From CAVTWY01 sp963738575 (GTDB lineage Bacteria > Pseudomonadota > Gammaproteobacteria > Burkholderiales > Burkholderiaceae_C): 64,000 nucleotides of DNA. The DNA is taken from contig CAVTWY010000004.1 of the NCBI GenBank assembly GCA_963738575.1, forward strand, positions 310,001 through 374,000. The letters run 5' to 3'. The position numbers were made by a program, and so were the translations under genes. This document shows, piece by piece, positions 18,767-26,849 of the stretch (position 1 is the stretch's first letter; each line of letters starts with the position of its first letter). The notes below the pieces were generated by a model. It saw only the letters and a list, made by a program, of their open reading frames with translations. It made no database searches and was not told the origin of the DNA.

Positions 18767-19536
18767 GCGGCACCCCCAGCTTGCGCTGGCACTTGGGGGT
18801 AGGCCAGTTTGACAAAGGTCTCTTCAAAATCCCGCTCGCCGCTTTGCGCATTCAATGCCGCCACCGTGCCTTCGGCAATCGTGTGCCCGTGCGACACCAA
18901 CACCACGTTGTCGCAAAGGCGCTCCACCTCTTGCATGATGTGGGTTGAAAACACGATGCACTTGCCCGCATCGTCGCGCAGCCGCCGCAGTGACTCGCGC
19001 AGGGCACGCGTGGACACCACGTCCAGCCCGTTGGTGGGCTCGTCCAGCACGATGTTCTGCGGGTCGTGCACCAGCGCACGCGCCAGGGCTGTCTTCATGC
19101 GCTCACCTTGGCTGAAGCCTTCGGTGCGCCGCTCCAGCAGCGGTGCCATGTCGAGCATGTGCGCCAGCACGTCGATGCGCTTGTGGGCCGCTGCGTCGGC
19201 CACGCCGTGCAAACGCGCGTAGTAGAGGATGTTCTCACGTGCCGTCAATCGTGGGTACAGCCCACGCGAATCACTCAGCACGCCCATGCGCGCCAGCGCC
19301 TGTTGCGGCTGAGTCACCACGTCGCAACCGTCCACGTGAATGTGGCCCCGATCGGGCGTGATCAAACCCGCCAGCATGCGAAGCGTGGTGGTTTTGCCCG
19401 CGCCATTGGGGCCCAGCAGCCCGGTGATGCGGCCGTCAGGCGCCACCAAGCTAACCCCATCCACCGCCTGCACGGTGCGTGCACTTTTGCCTTGGCCGCT
19501 TTGAAAGCGCTTGGCCACGTCTTGAATGTTGATCAT
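18763..19536 (-). CDS. natA: ABC transporter ATP-binding protein NatA
   Basis: 257 residues from ATG 19536. Walker A GLLGPNGAGKTTTLRML, signature FSQGERMKTALARAL, Walker B NIVLDEPTNGLDVVS and switch His in FSTHIMQEVERL are all intact. Both ends overlap neighbours by 4 bases (hydrolase stop and natB start), so hydrolase-natA-natB are coupled. The much longer open frame reaching 19968 overlaps the hydrolase and is not used. Confidence 0.92.
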   Translation of the reverse strand: MINIQDVAKRFQSGQGKSARTVQAVDGVSLVAPDGRITGLLGPNGAGKTTTLRMLAGLITPDRGHIHVDGCDVVTQPQQALARMGVLSDSRGLYPRLTARENILYYARLHGVADAAAHKRIDVLAHMLDMAPLLERRTEGFSQGERMKTALARALVHDPQNIVLDEPTNGLDVVSTRALRESLRRLRDDAGKCIVFSTHIMQEVERLCDNVVLVSHGHTIAEGTVAALNAQSGERDFEETFVKLAYPQVPAQAGGAA

Positions 19537-21086
19537 CGCGCGAGGCCTGCAGTGGCACCTGGTTTGGGGTTGGTGGCGGGCCGGGGAGGCACAAACGCGG
19601 GTGGTCTTGGCATGTTGGTGGCGCAGCTGGCGTCGATGGGCCCCGCGGCATTCGGCTGGTCGGCGTCGTCCACAAAGCGGTAGATCAGCTCGCGCATGCA
19701 CGGCAGGCTCAACAGCCCGTGCCCGGCTTGAGGCACCACGATGTGGGTGGCCTTGGCGCCCAGCAGCTTGCTGATGCGCTCGCCGTGGCGGGGCGGCGTA
19801 ACGGGGTCGGCGCCGCCCGACAACACCAGCGTGGGTGTGTTGGTTGGCGGCACCGTGTAGAACGCCGCAGGCACGTCGCCGCGCGGCCACGCACTGCACA
19901 CCTCGCGGTGCAGGCGGCTTTGGCTGGCGGTGTAGTCGGTGCCCGGCTTGTCGGTCGACAAAGCCCAACGCGGCGCGTCTTCAGCGCACATCACAGAAAA
20001 GTGCATGCCCATGGCCATGGCACTTCGGCGCGAGGTCAGCGAGCCAGCGAGCGCCATCAGCGGCTCGTAGCGTGCGTCCATGGCGGCAGAAAGCGCCTCG
20101 GGAATGGCTGCGGCAAAGGACGGCGCATACAAAGGCAAGCGCAGCGCCTGCATCACCGTGTCCTGGGTCAGCACCATCGACTCTGGCTTGCCGCTGGCGG
20201 GGTGATCCACCGTGATCTCGCGTGGCAAGCTGCCAAGCCATGCGCGCACGCGCTGCTGCAATTGGGGGTACTGCCGCTCGCAATCAGCGCTGGCATTGCA
20301 GGCTGCAAACACGGCGTCAAGCGCCGCCTGACCGTCGGTCAATGACGACGCCATCAGCACCATGTCGGGCGGCGCCACGCCGTCGATGACCGCGGTGCGC
20401 ACCCGCTGTGGAAACTGGCGCATGTATTCAAGCACCGCGCGCGTGCCGTACGAGGCACCCACCGCGTTGATGCGCTCGACCCCCAGCGCCTGGCGCACCG
20501 CGTCGGCATCACCCATCGCGATGGTGGTGGTAAAAAATCGCAAGTCGCCGTAGGGCAGGGCTTGCAATTGGTCGCGGCACTTGAGGATCTGCGCCACCTG
20601 ACGCTGCGGGTTGACCAGGGTGGCCAGCGGCTGCCATGGGTCTTCGACGGCGCACTTGAGCGGTGCACTCTTGCCGGTGCCGCGCTGATCCACCAGCACG
20701 ATGTCGCGGCGATTGCCAAAGCGCTCCAGCGCGCCCTTGGCGATGGCAGCAAGGTCAATGGCACTTTGGCCAGGCCCCCCCGCAAACAAAAACACGGGGT
20801 CGGGTTTTTTGTTACGGGCCAACGCAGGTAGCACGGTGTAGTGCACGTCAATCTGGGTGCCCGAAGGCTTGGCAGGGTCGAGCGGGCGCTGCAACGCGCC
20901 GCACCGCACTTCAAAAGCAACGCCTTTGACACGGCATGCGGTTGTGCCCGGTTCAGACGGTTTGACTGCCGCCGATGGCCGCGTTGCGCCTGCTACTTGT
21001 GAGGCAGCGCCCGATTGCGCCATCACCCCGCACGAAGCCCCCCAACACAAAACCGCAACACCCCAGACCGCAAGCGCATGTTTCAT
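19533..21086 (-). CDS. Secreted alpha/beta hydrolase, TAP-like peptidase
   Basis: 517 residues from ATG 21086, with a signal peptide (MKHALAVWGVAVLCWGAS). The nucleophile elbow is VGASYGTR (GxSxG). The C-terminal TAP-like segment PTLVLSGGADPVTPP gives the acid and QAGHGLLSL the His. Homologues are tripeptidyl aminopeptidases or proline iminopeptidases acting in the periplasm. Its coupling to natAB suggests a linked envelope function, but none is known to me. Confidence 0.85.
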   Translation of the reverse strand: MKHALAVWGVAVLCWGASCGVMAQSGAASQVAGATRPSAAVKPSEPGTTACRVKGVAFEVRCGALQRPLDPAKPSGTQIDVHYTVLPALARNKKPDPVFLFAGGPGQSAIDLAAIAKGALERFGNRRDIVLVDQRGTGKSAPLKCAVEDPWQPLATLVNPQRQVAQILKCRDQLQALPYGDLRFFTTTIAMGDADAVRQALGVERINAVGASYGTRAVLEYMRQFPQRVRTAVIDGVAPPDMVLMASSLTDGQAALDAVFAACNASADCERQYPQLQQRVRAWLGSLPREITVDHPASGKPESMVLTQDTVMQALRLPLYAPSFAAAIPEALSAAMDARYEPLMALAGSLTSRRSAMAMGMHFSVMCAEDAPRWALSTDKPGTDYTASQSRLHREVCSAWPRGDVPAAFYTVPPTNTPTLVLSGGADPVTPPRHGERISKLLGAKATHIVVPQAGHGLLSLPCMRELIYRFVDDADQPNAAGPIDASCATNMPRPPAFVPPRPATNPKPGATAGLAR

Positions 21087-21112
21087 AGCGCCGCATTGTG
21101 CCGTGAAACCCG

Positions 21113-22705
21113 TCAAGCTTTGCGCCGAAGCAAACCCTCACAGGTGGCGCGCTGCCCATCGGCTTTTTGCACCTGCGCGCAGGTGGCATCGAGCTGCGTT
21201 TGCAGCCGCTTCATGGATGCTGCATGCTCGCCCTTGCCGTTCCAGGTTTGCAGCTTGGTGCCCACCCGCTGCAGCGAGCGTGCGCTGCGCTCGTGGAAAG
21301 ACGCTTTGTCTTGTGCTGCTTCTTTGAACAACTGCATGGCCACGCCCTCGATGCGCGGCACGTCGTTGGGGGAAAGATCAATCACGGCCTGTGCGTAACT
21401 GGCGCCCCACTGCAGCCTCGTGGCGGGCCCCTCGCTGCGGTCAAAAGCTTGCTGGTACCAACGCAGCGCCTCTTCCTTTTGCCCGAGCTTGCGGGCGTTG
21501 CCGGCCAACTGGCTCATCAGGTAGTAGGGCGAGTGGCTGCGTGCCAAGTTGCCCCTGAGCAGCGCATTGCTCTCAGTCCACATCCCCGCTTCGCCCAGCA
21601 GGTAGGCCGCCGCGGTGATCACAGCTTGGCGCTCGTAGCCGTCGGCGATGTCGCGGTCCATCGTCGCCACCATGGCTGCCGCTTCGCGCTGCAACGAGTC
21701 GGGCATTTTGGGCTGCGTGGTGTCTTTGCCTTGCCCGACCCTGGCGAGTTGCACGCGCGCAATCAGCGCGCCCAAACGGTCGGCGCGCGCCAGCGTGTTG
21801 TCGAGTTGCAAGCGCGACAGGGCGCCATCAAACGTCGACGTCAATGCCGTGCGTTGCGGCGAATCAGCGTCACTCAGCACCGTCACCAGTGCAGGTGCGT
21901 TGTTGGTCAACACGTCCATGTGCGTGCGCGACTGCAAGGGGTCGCTCAAAACGCCCTGCACCAATGCGCGCATGGCCGCGTCGGGCTTGACGCCCTTGCC
22001 GTCGTCGCTGGCGGCCAGCGCTTTGAGCCACATGCGGGTGGTGGTGGCCGCGTCGGCTTTGCCTGCACTTTGCGTGGCCAGCGCCGCCAGTGTCGTGGCC
22101 CGCTCGGCAGGTGGCGTCAGTTGCGACTCGTCGGTGTCCCAAGAGTAAAAGGCCAGCATGCGCCAAGCGTCGGCGGTCAGCGCCTTGCCGGCGCGTGCGT
22201 CCGCCAGCACGGCCTTGATGGGGCGCCCACCACCCAGGCCCGAGCGCAACACGGCCATCACCTGCTCCGCATCGGCCTCGCCGGGCAAGCGTGTGATTTC
22301 CGCACCGGCGCTGTTCATCAAAATCACGGTGGGGTAGCCGCGCACCGCAAAGCGCTGCCCGAGCTTTTGGGCGCCGGGCCGGTCACCGTCTAGATGCACG
22401 GCGATGAAGGACCGGCTTTGCTGGGCAAAGTCTTCGCGGTTGAAAAGGGTGGCTTTGAGCTGGTTGCACGGTGGGCACCACGAAGCACCCCAATACAGCA
22501 GCAAAGGCTTGTTGTCGCGCTTGGCCTGTGCCAACAGGCGATCCACGTCGGCGTCCACCGCCGCCGCGACCCAGGCCACGTTTTTGGACGGGAACGAAGG
22601 CGCCGCGTGGGACGCTGCACCCAACGCCAAGGCGCCAGCGGCCAGCATGGCAGTCACCCAAGGGCGCCAAGCAACAACCTCAAAACCACGTGCGGCAAAA
22701 AGCAT
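21113..22705 (-). CDS. Thioredoxin-domain protein with a long C-terminal helical region
   Basis: 530 residues from ATG 22705; the frame beyond lacks coding character. An N-terminal signal (MLAAGALALGAASHAAP) is followed by a thioredoxin fold with the redox motif WGASWCPPC and the cis-Pro in GYPTVILM. The remaining roughly 380 residues are Ala-rich and helical, possibly tetratricopeptide-like. It should act in the periplasm as a thiol oxidoreductase or chaperone. It ends 26 bases before the hydrolase gene and may be first in that operon. Confidence 0.8.
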   Translation of the reverse strand: MLFAARGFEVVAWRPWVTAMLAAGALALGAASHAAPSFPSKNVAWVAAAVDADVDRLLAQAKRDNKPLLLYWGASWCPPCNQLKATLFNREDFAQQSRSFIAVHLDGDRPGAQKLGQRFAVRGYPTVILMNSAGAEITRLPGEADAEQVMAVLRSGLGGGRPIKAVLADARAGKALTADAWRMLAFYSWDTDESQLTPPAERATTLAALATQSAGKADAATTTRMWLKALAASDDGKGVKPDAAMRALVQGVLSDPLQSRTHMDVLTNNAPALVTVLSDADSPQRTALTSTFDGALSRLQLDNTLARADRLGALIARVQLARVGQGKDTTQPKMPDSLQREAAAMVATMDRDIADGYERQAVITAAAYLLGEAGMWTESNALLRGNLARSHSPYYLMSQLAGNARKLGQKEEALRWYQQAFDRSEGPATRLQWGASYAQAVIDLSPNDVPRIEGVAMQLFKEAAQDKASFHERSARSLQRVGTKLQTWNGKGEHAASMKRLQTQLDATCAQVQKADGQRATCEGLLRRKA

Positions 22706-22820
22706 GACAACCTCTTGTAGTGCCTGGCGTCGACAAGCCTGCGACGCGCCCGCGTATTTTGCGCGCTTCCCAAGATCCCTGCACCCACCGCCACCCAGAT
22801 GGGGCGTCAAGCGGCCCGCG

Positions 22821-23585
22821 CTAAAGCATGGCTTGCGCGTCGGAGTCCAGCGGCGCCAAGGGCTGCGCCTTGGCAAGCACCATCCAGGTGGCAAAACCCA
22901 GCTGCATGGCGCGCTTGGGCGCCGGACGCAATACGTCCAGCTGCGCCCCGTCGGCCACCAGCACGCCACAGCTTTCGGGCACGTCATCAACACCACCGAT
23001 GCCCGCCTTGAGCACATACCAACACTCACTCGACAGTGCCAGGTAAGCCGCGCGTTTGGCGGGGTTGCGCACGTCACCCAACAGATCACTGCGGCGCACC
23101 TTGATCTCGTGCACCACGGGCTCGACGTACTGCTCGACCGTTGTGTTGCGGATCGAAAACACGTCTGGCATGGCCATGGCCCAGGTGATGGGGCTGTTGG
23201 GGTCTTCAGGCACGTTTGGCGCGTTGGGCGATTGCGCCAAGTGCAACCCCGCCCGCAAAGTCAGCCCTCGCCACACGATGCGCCCCGCCCGTTGCATGTG
23301 CACCGCCACTTGCTCCACCAGTGCCTCGTGCGCATCACGAACCGCCCGGTTTTTTTGCAGTGTGGCCGCAAGCAACTGAATGCCCGCATCAGTCACTCGC
23401 ACAGCCTCACGCCCGTTTACATCCACCCCGCGCGCTAGCAAACCCGCCGCCAGCAACTCCACTTCCACCATGTCCTGGCACGGCCACCCCGCCGAGCGCC
23501 ACACCGCGCGCAAGCGCCGGCGGTGCTGGTTGGTGATCGGGATCGTCAAAGGCGGCGCGCTTGTCGCGTTGGGCAAATCTTGCAT
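22821..23585 (-). CDS. Uncharacterised protein with a PD-(D/E)xK nuclease-like motif
   Basis: 254 residues, not a family I can name. The N-terminal half looks like a winged helix (RAVWRSAGWPCQDMVEVELL, GREAVRVTDAGIQLL). The C-terminal half holds PDVFSIRNT, then VVHEIKVRRSDLLGDV and KRAAYLALSSECWYVL, spaced like D and ExK of restriction-type nucleases, with a Lys/Tyr helix after. This suggests a DNA-binding nuclease or a relic of one. It lies next to the mobile-element region and stands alone. The gene may be foreign, although its base composition is ordinary. Confidence 0.6.
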   Translation of the reverse strand: MQDLPNATSAPPLTIPITNQHRRRLRAVWRSAGWPCQDMVEVELLAAGLLARGVDVNGREAVRVTDAGIQLLAATLQKNRAVRDAHEALVEQVAVHMQRAGRIVWRGLTLRAGLHLAQSPNAPNVPEDPNSPITWAMAMPDVFSIRNTTVEQYVEPVVHEIKVRRSDLLGDVRNPAKRAAYLALSSECWYVLKAGIGGVDDVPESCGVLVADGAQLDVLRPAPKRAMQLGFATWMVLAKAQPLAPLDSDAQAML

Positions 23586-23683
23586 GCTTGGGCAAGCTTA
23601 ACGGGGGCACCGGTTTTTGCTGTCTTTGCATTTTTGGTGCTTGGTTGCGTGCTTTGTACCAGCAGTGGGCTTTGGACGTCGGC

Positions 23684-23747
23684 GGCGGGTACGTGTTGGA
23701 TCGACTGTCCCCCGCTTCAGTCCGCCTTCGCGGCCTGCGCTCCTCCT
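23684..23747. repeat. Left part of a 90-bp palindromic repeat, split by the IS110 element
   Basis: Begins with a 22-base arm (GGCGGGTACGTGTTGGATCG followed by AC, 23684-23705) and runs to the insertion core CT at 23746-23747. Joined to 24973-24998 it rebuilds a 90-bp unit that matches the reverse complement of the intact copy at 25159-25248. Confidence 0.85.
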
Positions 23748-23763
23748 GATATCTTGCCAACCA

Positions 23764-23940
23764 TCCCCTCCAAGCGCGAAGAGGGGCCGCGTGTGAGCTA
23801 GCCCGTTCTCCTCCTTGGGGCCATGACCCCGTTATAAAGACTGGGCCCGCGCACGCATTCGACACTTCAGTACGAACGGTGTCATGGGGCATCGCCGGCC
23901 TTTGGTCGGCGACGACCTCGCATATCAGGGTGTGCAAGTC
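23764..23940 (+). ncRNA. Bridge RNA of the IS110 element (approximate ends)
   Basis: A 5' hairpin (CCCCTC 23765-23770 with GAGGGG 23781-23786) is followed by two internal loops. Target loop: closed by GCCC 23801-23804 with GGGC 23843-23846, inner hairpin GGGG/CCCC 23817-23830. Its left guide CTCCTCCTT (23808-23816) equals the left target half plus CT core, and its right guide ATAAAG (23834-23839) is the complement of CTTTAT on the right side. Donor loop: left guide AACGGTGTC (23875-23883) equals the element right end 24963-24971, and right guide ATATCAG (23922-23928) is the complement of the left end CTGATAT. Inner hairpin CGCCGGCC/GGTCGGCG spans 23893-23911. RNA ends are estimates; transcription was not observed. 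Confidence 0.85.
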
Positions 23941-23974
23941 GGATGAGCGCGTGGATGTTCAGCGGAGGTGTGCG

Positions 23975-24955
23975 ATGACGACCTACGTCGGGATCGATGT
24001 GGCCAAGAAGAAGTTCGATGTGGCGCTGCTGCTGCCCACGGGCAAGTACCGCAGCAAGGCGCTGAGCAACGACGGCGCGGGATTCAAGGCGCTGCTGCAG
24101 TGGCTGGATTCGGCGGTGGCGCAAGGTCACGCCTCGGTGCACGTATGCATGGAGGCCACCGGCGCTTATCACGAAGACTTGGCGCTGTGGTTGCACGGGC
24201 ACGATGTGAAGGTGTCCGTGATCAACCCCGCGCAGGTCAAGCACTTCTTGTCCAGTGAGCTGGTGCGCAACAAGACCGACGGTGGCGATGCGCAAGGCCT
24301 GGCACGGTTCGCCAAGGTGCATGAGCCGCTCGCCTGGGAGCCCCCTGCGCCTGCGGTGCGCACGCTGCAGGCCTTGGTGGCACGGCTGCACACGCTCGAG
24401 ACGATGCGCCTGGCTGAGCAAACGCGCCTGGACGTTGCACACGAGTCCGTCAAGCTGTCGATCGAGTCGGTCATTGAGAACCTGGACCGCGCGATCTCGC
24501 AGTTGCGCGCGCAGATCAAGCAAACCATCGACGACGACCCGGATCTGCGTAAACGCCACGCGTTGCTGGACTCGATCCCGGGCCTCGGGGACAAGACGAT
24601 CCCCACGCTGTTGGCCTACATCGGCGACCCGGCGCGCTTCAAGAGCGTGAAGGCGCTGGTGGCGTACGCGAAGCTGTCGCCCTGCATTCGGCAATCAGGC
24701 AGCTCGCTGGACAAGCGACGGGGCACGCACCCGATGGGGCGCAAGGAGATCAAGCAGGCGCTTTACTTCCCTGCAATGGTCGCAGGCAAGCACAACCCAT
24801 TGGTGGCACCGTTCTGGCAGCGCATGAAGGCACAGAACAAACCTGGCAAGCTCGTGGTCGAGGCCTGCATGCACAAGCTCCTGGCCATCGCCTTCGGCGT
24901 GCTGCGCTCCAACAAACCCTTCGATCCAACTCACAAACAGCCTGAAAGGACTTGA
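23975..24955 (+). CDS. IS110-family bridge-RNA-guided recombinase (transposase)
   Basis: 326 residues from ATG 23975, preceded by a GGAGG ribosome site. The RuvC-like DEDD site is D8 (YVGIDVAKKKFD), E60 (CMEATGAYHE), D102 and D105 (NKTDGGDAQG). The C-terminal Tnp domain (DSIPGLGDKTIPTLLAYIG) carries the nucleophile candidate S241 in SPCIRQSGSS. E60, D102, D105 and S241 have, as I recall, the same numbering as the active residues of IS621. The protein looks complete, so the element may still be active. An upstream in-frame start at 23879 lies inside the RNA region and is rejected. Confidence 0.95.
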   Translation: MTTYVGIDVAKKKFDVALLLPTGKYRSKALSNDGAGFKALLQWLDSAVAQGHASVHVCMEATGAYHEDLALWLHGHDVKVSVINPAQVKHFLSSELVRNKTDGGDAQGLARFAKVHEPLAWEPPAPAVRTLQALVARLHTLETMRLAEQTRLDVAHESVKLSIESVIENLDRAISQLRAQIKQTIDDDPDLRKRHALLDSIPGLGDKTIPTLLAYIGDPARFKSVKALVAYAKLSPCIRQSGSSLDKRRGTHPMGRKEIKQALYFPAMVAGKHNPLVAPFWQRMKAQNKPGKLVVEACMHKLLAIAFGVLRSNKPFDPTHKQPERT

Positions 24956-24970
24956 CACGGACAACGGTGT

Positions 24971-24998
24971 CTTTATGTCGACCCAACACGCACCCACC
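24971..24998. repeat. Right part of the split 90-bp palindromic repeat
   Basis: Starts with the second CT core, then TTATG and the 22-base arm at 24977-24998 (GTCGACCCAACACG onward), the inverted partner of the arm at 23684-23705 with three mismatches. The 26 bases 24972-24997 are the exact reverse complement of 25160-25185. Confidence 0.85.
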
Positions 24999-25158
24999 AC
25001 CGACGCCCAGGTGAAGCCGGGTGAAGCGCCAAGAGGCTCTGGGGCAACGGGTTACCACTGACCAAAAAAGCGCACTGCCCTCAATCCGGACGCGCGATGC
25101 AAAGAGCGCCACGCACAGCACCAAGGGCAAGCAGCGCGATTCCCAAAAGGACGGTGAC
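24999..25158. other. Spacer between the two 90-bp repeats
   Basis: No gene with family resemblance was found on either strand. The stretch separates a split and an intact copy of the same repeat placed in opposite orientation, and would form the loop of a large cruciform if the arms paired. Confidence 0.5.
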
Positions 25159-25248
25159 GGTGGGTGCGTGTTGGGTCGACATAAAGGAGGAGCAAGGGGC
25201 GCGAAGGCGGACCGACGCGGGGGACAGTCGATCCAACACGTACCCACC
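25159..25248. repeat. Intact 90-bp repeat with 22-bp inverted ends (empty IS110 target)
   Basis: Arms at 25159-25180 and 25227-25248 are inverted copies matching at 20 of 22 positions (GGTGGGTRCGTGTTGGRTCG core). The 46-base centre includes, on the minus strand, GCTCCTCCTTTATG, the exact uninterrupted target used by the neighbouring IS110; its core CT lies at 25185-25186. The unit has no coding potential and resembles a MITE or a REP-type palindrome. Confidence 0.85.
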
Positions 25249-25348
25249 GGCGCCGGCCAAGCGCCGCCTTTGCAAAGCACCAGGGCCAAAGCACCAGGGC
25301 CAACGATCAACAAGAGAGAAGCGACAACAACCAAGGCGAAACAAAGCG

Positions 25349-25555
25349 TCAGACAGAAGACCCTTCATCGGGCGCAAGCTCAGTCACCTCCAGCCCCTGC
25401 AACAAGTCAAAACTCGACGCATACCAACCACTGATGGGCTCAGACGCTTCAGGCGCTGGCATCAATGCCTTGGCAACGCGAGGCGGCCGCCGCACACCAA
25501 CGCTCACCTCTTGCGACATCATGGTTTGAATCCACTGCCGCGTGCTGTTGTGCAT
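25349..25555 (-). CDS. Small uncharacterised protein (68 residues)
   Basis: Starts MHNSTRQWIQTMMSQEV and has a conserved-looking C-terminal patch ISGWYASSFDLLQGLEVTEL. I recall similar short proteins in related bacteria but know no function. It lies between the repeat at 25159-25248 and the tartrate dehydrogenase gene, on the opposite strand. The alternative is chance, as no domain supports it. Confidence 0.45.
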   Translation of the reverse strand: MHNSTRQWIQTMMSQEVSVGVRRPPRVAKALMPAPEASEPISGWYASSFDLLQGLEVTELAPDEGSSV

Positions 25556-25675
25556 GCCTCACCCCTTTGATTGCATCCCAGCCGAATGTGCGACGATTCG
25601 CCACGTGGCGTGATGCGATGGCCAACCAGGCAGGCATTGCACCACCTTGTCCAACATCCAGCATCCAACACATTG

Positions 25676-26764
25676 ATGAAAAAACACACCATCGCAGCCA
25701 TCCCCGGTGACGGCATCGGCAAAGAAGTGATGCCCGAAGCGCTGCGCGCCCTCAAGGCGGTAGCCGACCGATTCGGTTTTGCCGTCGACATCAAACCCAT
25801 CGAATGGGCAAGCTGCGACTACCACGTCAAACACGGGCAAATGATGCCCGACGACTGGAAGGCCCAAGTGGGTGGCATGGACGCCATCTTGTTTGGTGCG
25901 GTGGGGTGGCCCGCGACCGTGCCCGACCACGTCTCGCTGTGGGGGTCGTTGCTGAAGTTTCGGCGCGAGTTTGACCAGTACATCAACCTGCGCCCGGTGC
26001 GCTTGTTTGAAGGCGTGCCATGCCCGTTGGTGGACATGAAAGGCCAGCCCCGCAAGCCCGGCGACATCGACTTCTTCATCGTGCGCGAAAACACCGAAGG
26101 CGAGTACACCAAGCTGGGCGGCATCATGTACGAGGGCACCGAGCGCGAAATCGTGATTCAAGAATCCGTGTTCTCACGCCATGGAAGCGACCGCGTGTTG
26201 AAGTTTGCCTTTGAGCTGGCGCAGTCACGCAAGCGCAAAAAACTCACCCTGGCGTCCAAGAGCAACGGCATTGCCCTGTCGATGCCGTGGTGGGAAGGCC
26301 GCTGCGACGCCGTGGGCCAGGCCTACCCGCAAGTGGCCGTGGACAAACAGCACATCGACATCTTGAGCGCACGCTTTGTGCTGCAGCCCGATCGCTTTGA
26401 CGTGGTGGCGGCCACCAACCTGTTTGGCGACATCTTGTCCGACCTGGGCCCCGCTTGCACGGGCACCATTGGCTTGGCACCTTCGGCCAACCTCAACCCT
26501 GAGCGCAAGTTTCCGTCGCTGTTCGAGCCAGTGCACGGATCGGCACCCGACATCGCGGGCCAAAACATCGCCAACCCTGTCGCCATGATTTGGTCAGTAG
26601 CCATGATGCTTGACTTTCTGGGTGAGCGCGCAGCCCACGATGCCCTGCTGCGAGCCATCGAACATGTGCTGCGCGAAGGCCCACGCACGCGAGACCTGGG
26701 CGGCCAAGCCAACACCACGCAGATGGGGCAGGCCATCGCTCAACACGTCACGGCCGCCCGCTGA
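25676..26764 (+). CDS. ttuC: Tartrate dehydrogenase / D-malate dehydrogenase
   Basis: 362 residues from ATG 25676 (MKKHTIAAIPGDGIGKEVMP). It belongs to the isocitrate/isopropylmalate dehydrogenase fold. LFGAVGWPATVPDHVSLWGS and INLRPVRLFEGVPCPL are typical of TtuC, as is the Mn/NAD region LFGDILSDLGPACTG. These enzymes oxidise tartrate or decarboxylate D-malate with NAD+ and Mn2+ in the cytoplasm. The longer upstream frame (from 25571) overlaps the small minus-strand gene and lacks family similarity. Confidence 0.9.
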   Translation: MKKHTIAAIPGDGIGKEVMPEALRALKAVADRFGFAVDIKPIEWASCDYHVKHGQMMPDDWKAQVGGMDAILFGAVGWPATVPDHVSLWGSLLKFRREFDQYINLRPVRLFEGVPCPLVDMKGQPRKPGDIDFFIVRENTEGEYTKLGGIMYEGTEREIVIQESVFSRHGSDRVLKFAFELAQSRKRKKLTLASKSNGIALSMPWWEGRCDAVGQAYPQVAVDKQHIDILSARFVLQPDRFDVVAATNLFGDILSDLGPACTGTIGLAPSANLNPERKFPSLFEPVHGSAPDIAGQNIANPVAMIWSVAMMLDFLGERAAHDALLRAIEHVLREGPRTRDLGGQANTTQMGQAIAQHVTAAR

Positions 26765-26849
26765 CGGCAACGCGCACGCTCGCCAGCATCCACCCTTGCA
26801 CCCACCATTGCACCAACGTGTTCACCCATCACCAGAAAGCCAACCCACC

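Larger units (their letters stand above)
23746..24970 (+). mobile_element. IS110-family insertion element with bridge RNA (1225 bp)
   Basis: The boundaries come from comparing the split repeat with the intact copy beside it: CT at 23746-23747 and CT at 24971-24972 are the two copies of a 2-base core, and removing 1225 bases restores a 90-bp unit exactly. The element has no terminal inverted repeats, a 227-base left non-coding end and a short right end, as in the IS110 group (the IS1111 group has its long non-coding end on the right). The left end carries the bridge RNA described separately. Confidence 0.9.

Noticed and set aside
24750..25334. 194-codon minus-strand frame across the IS110 end and both repeats
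   Set aside because: It is produced by the repeat arms and the antisense of the transposase; no independent coding signal.
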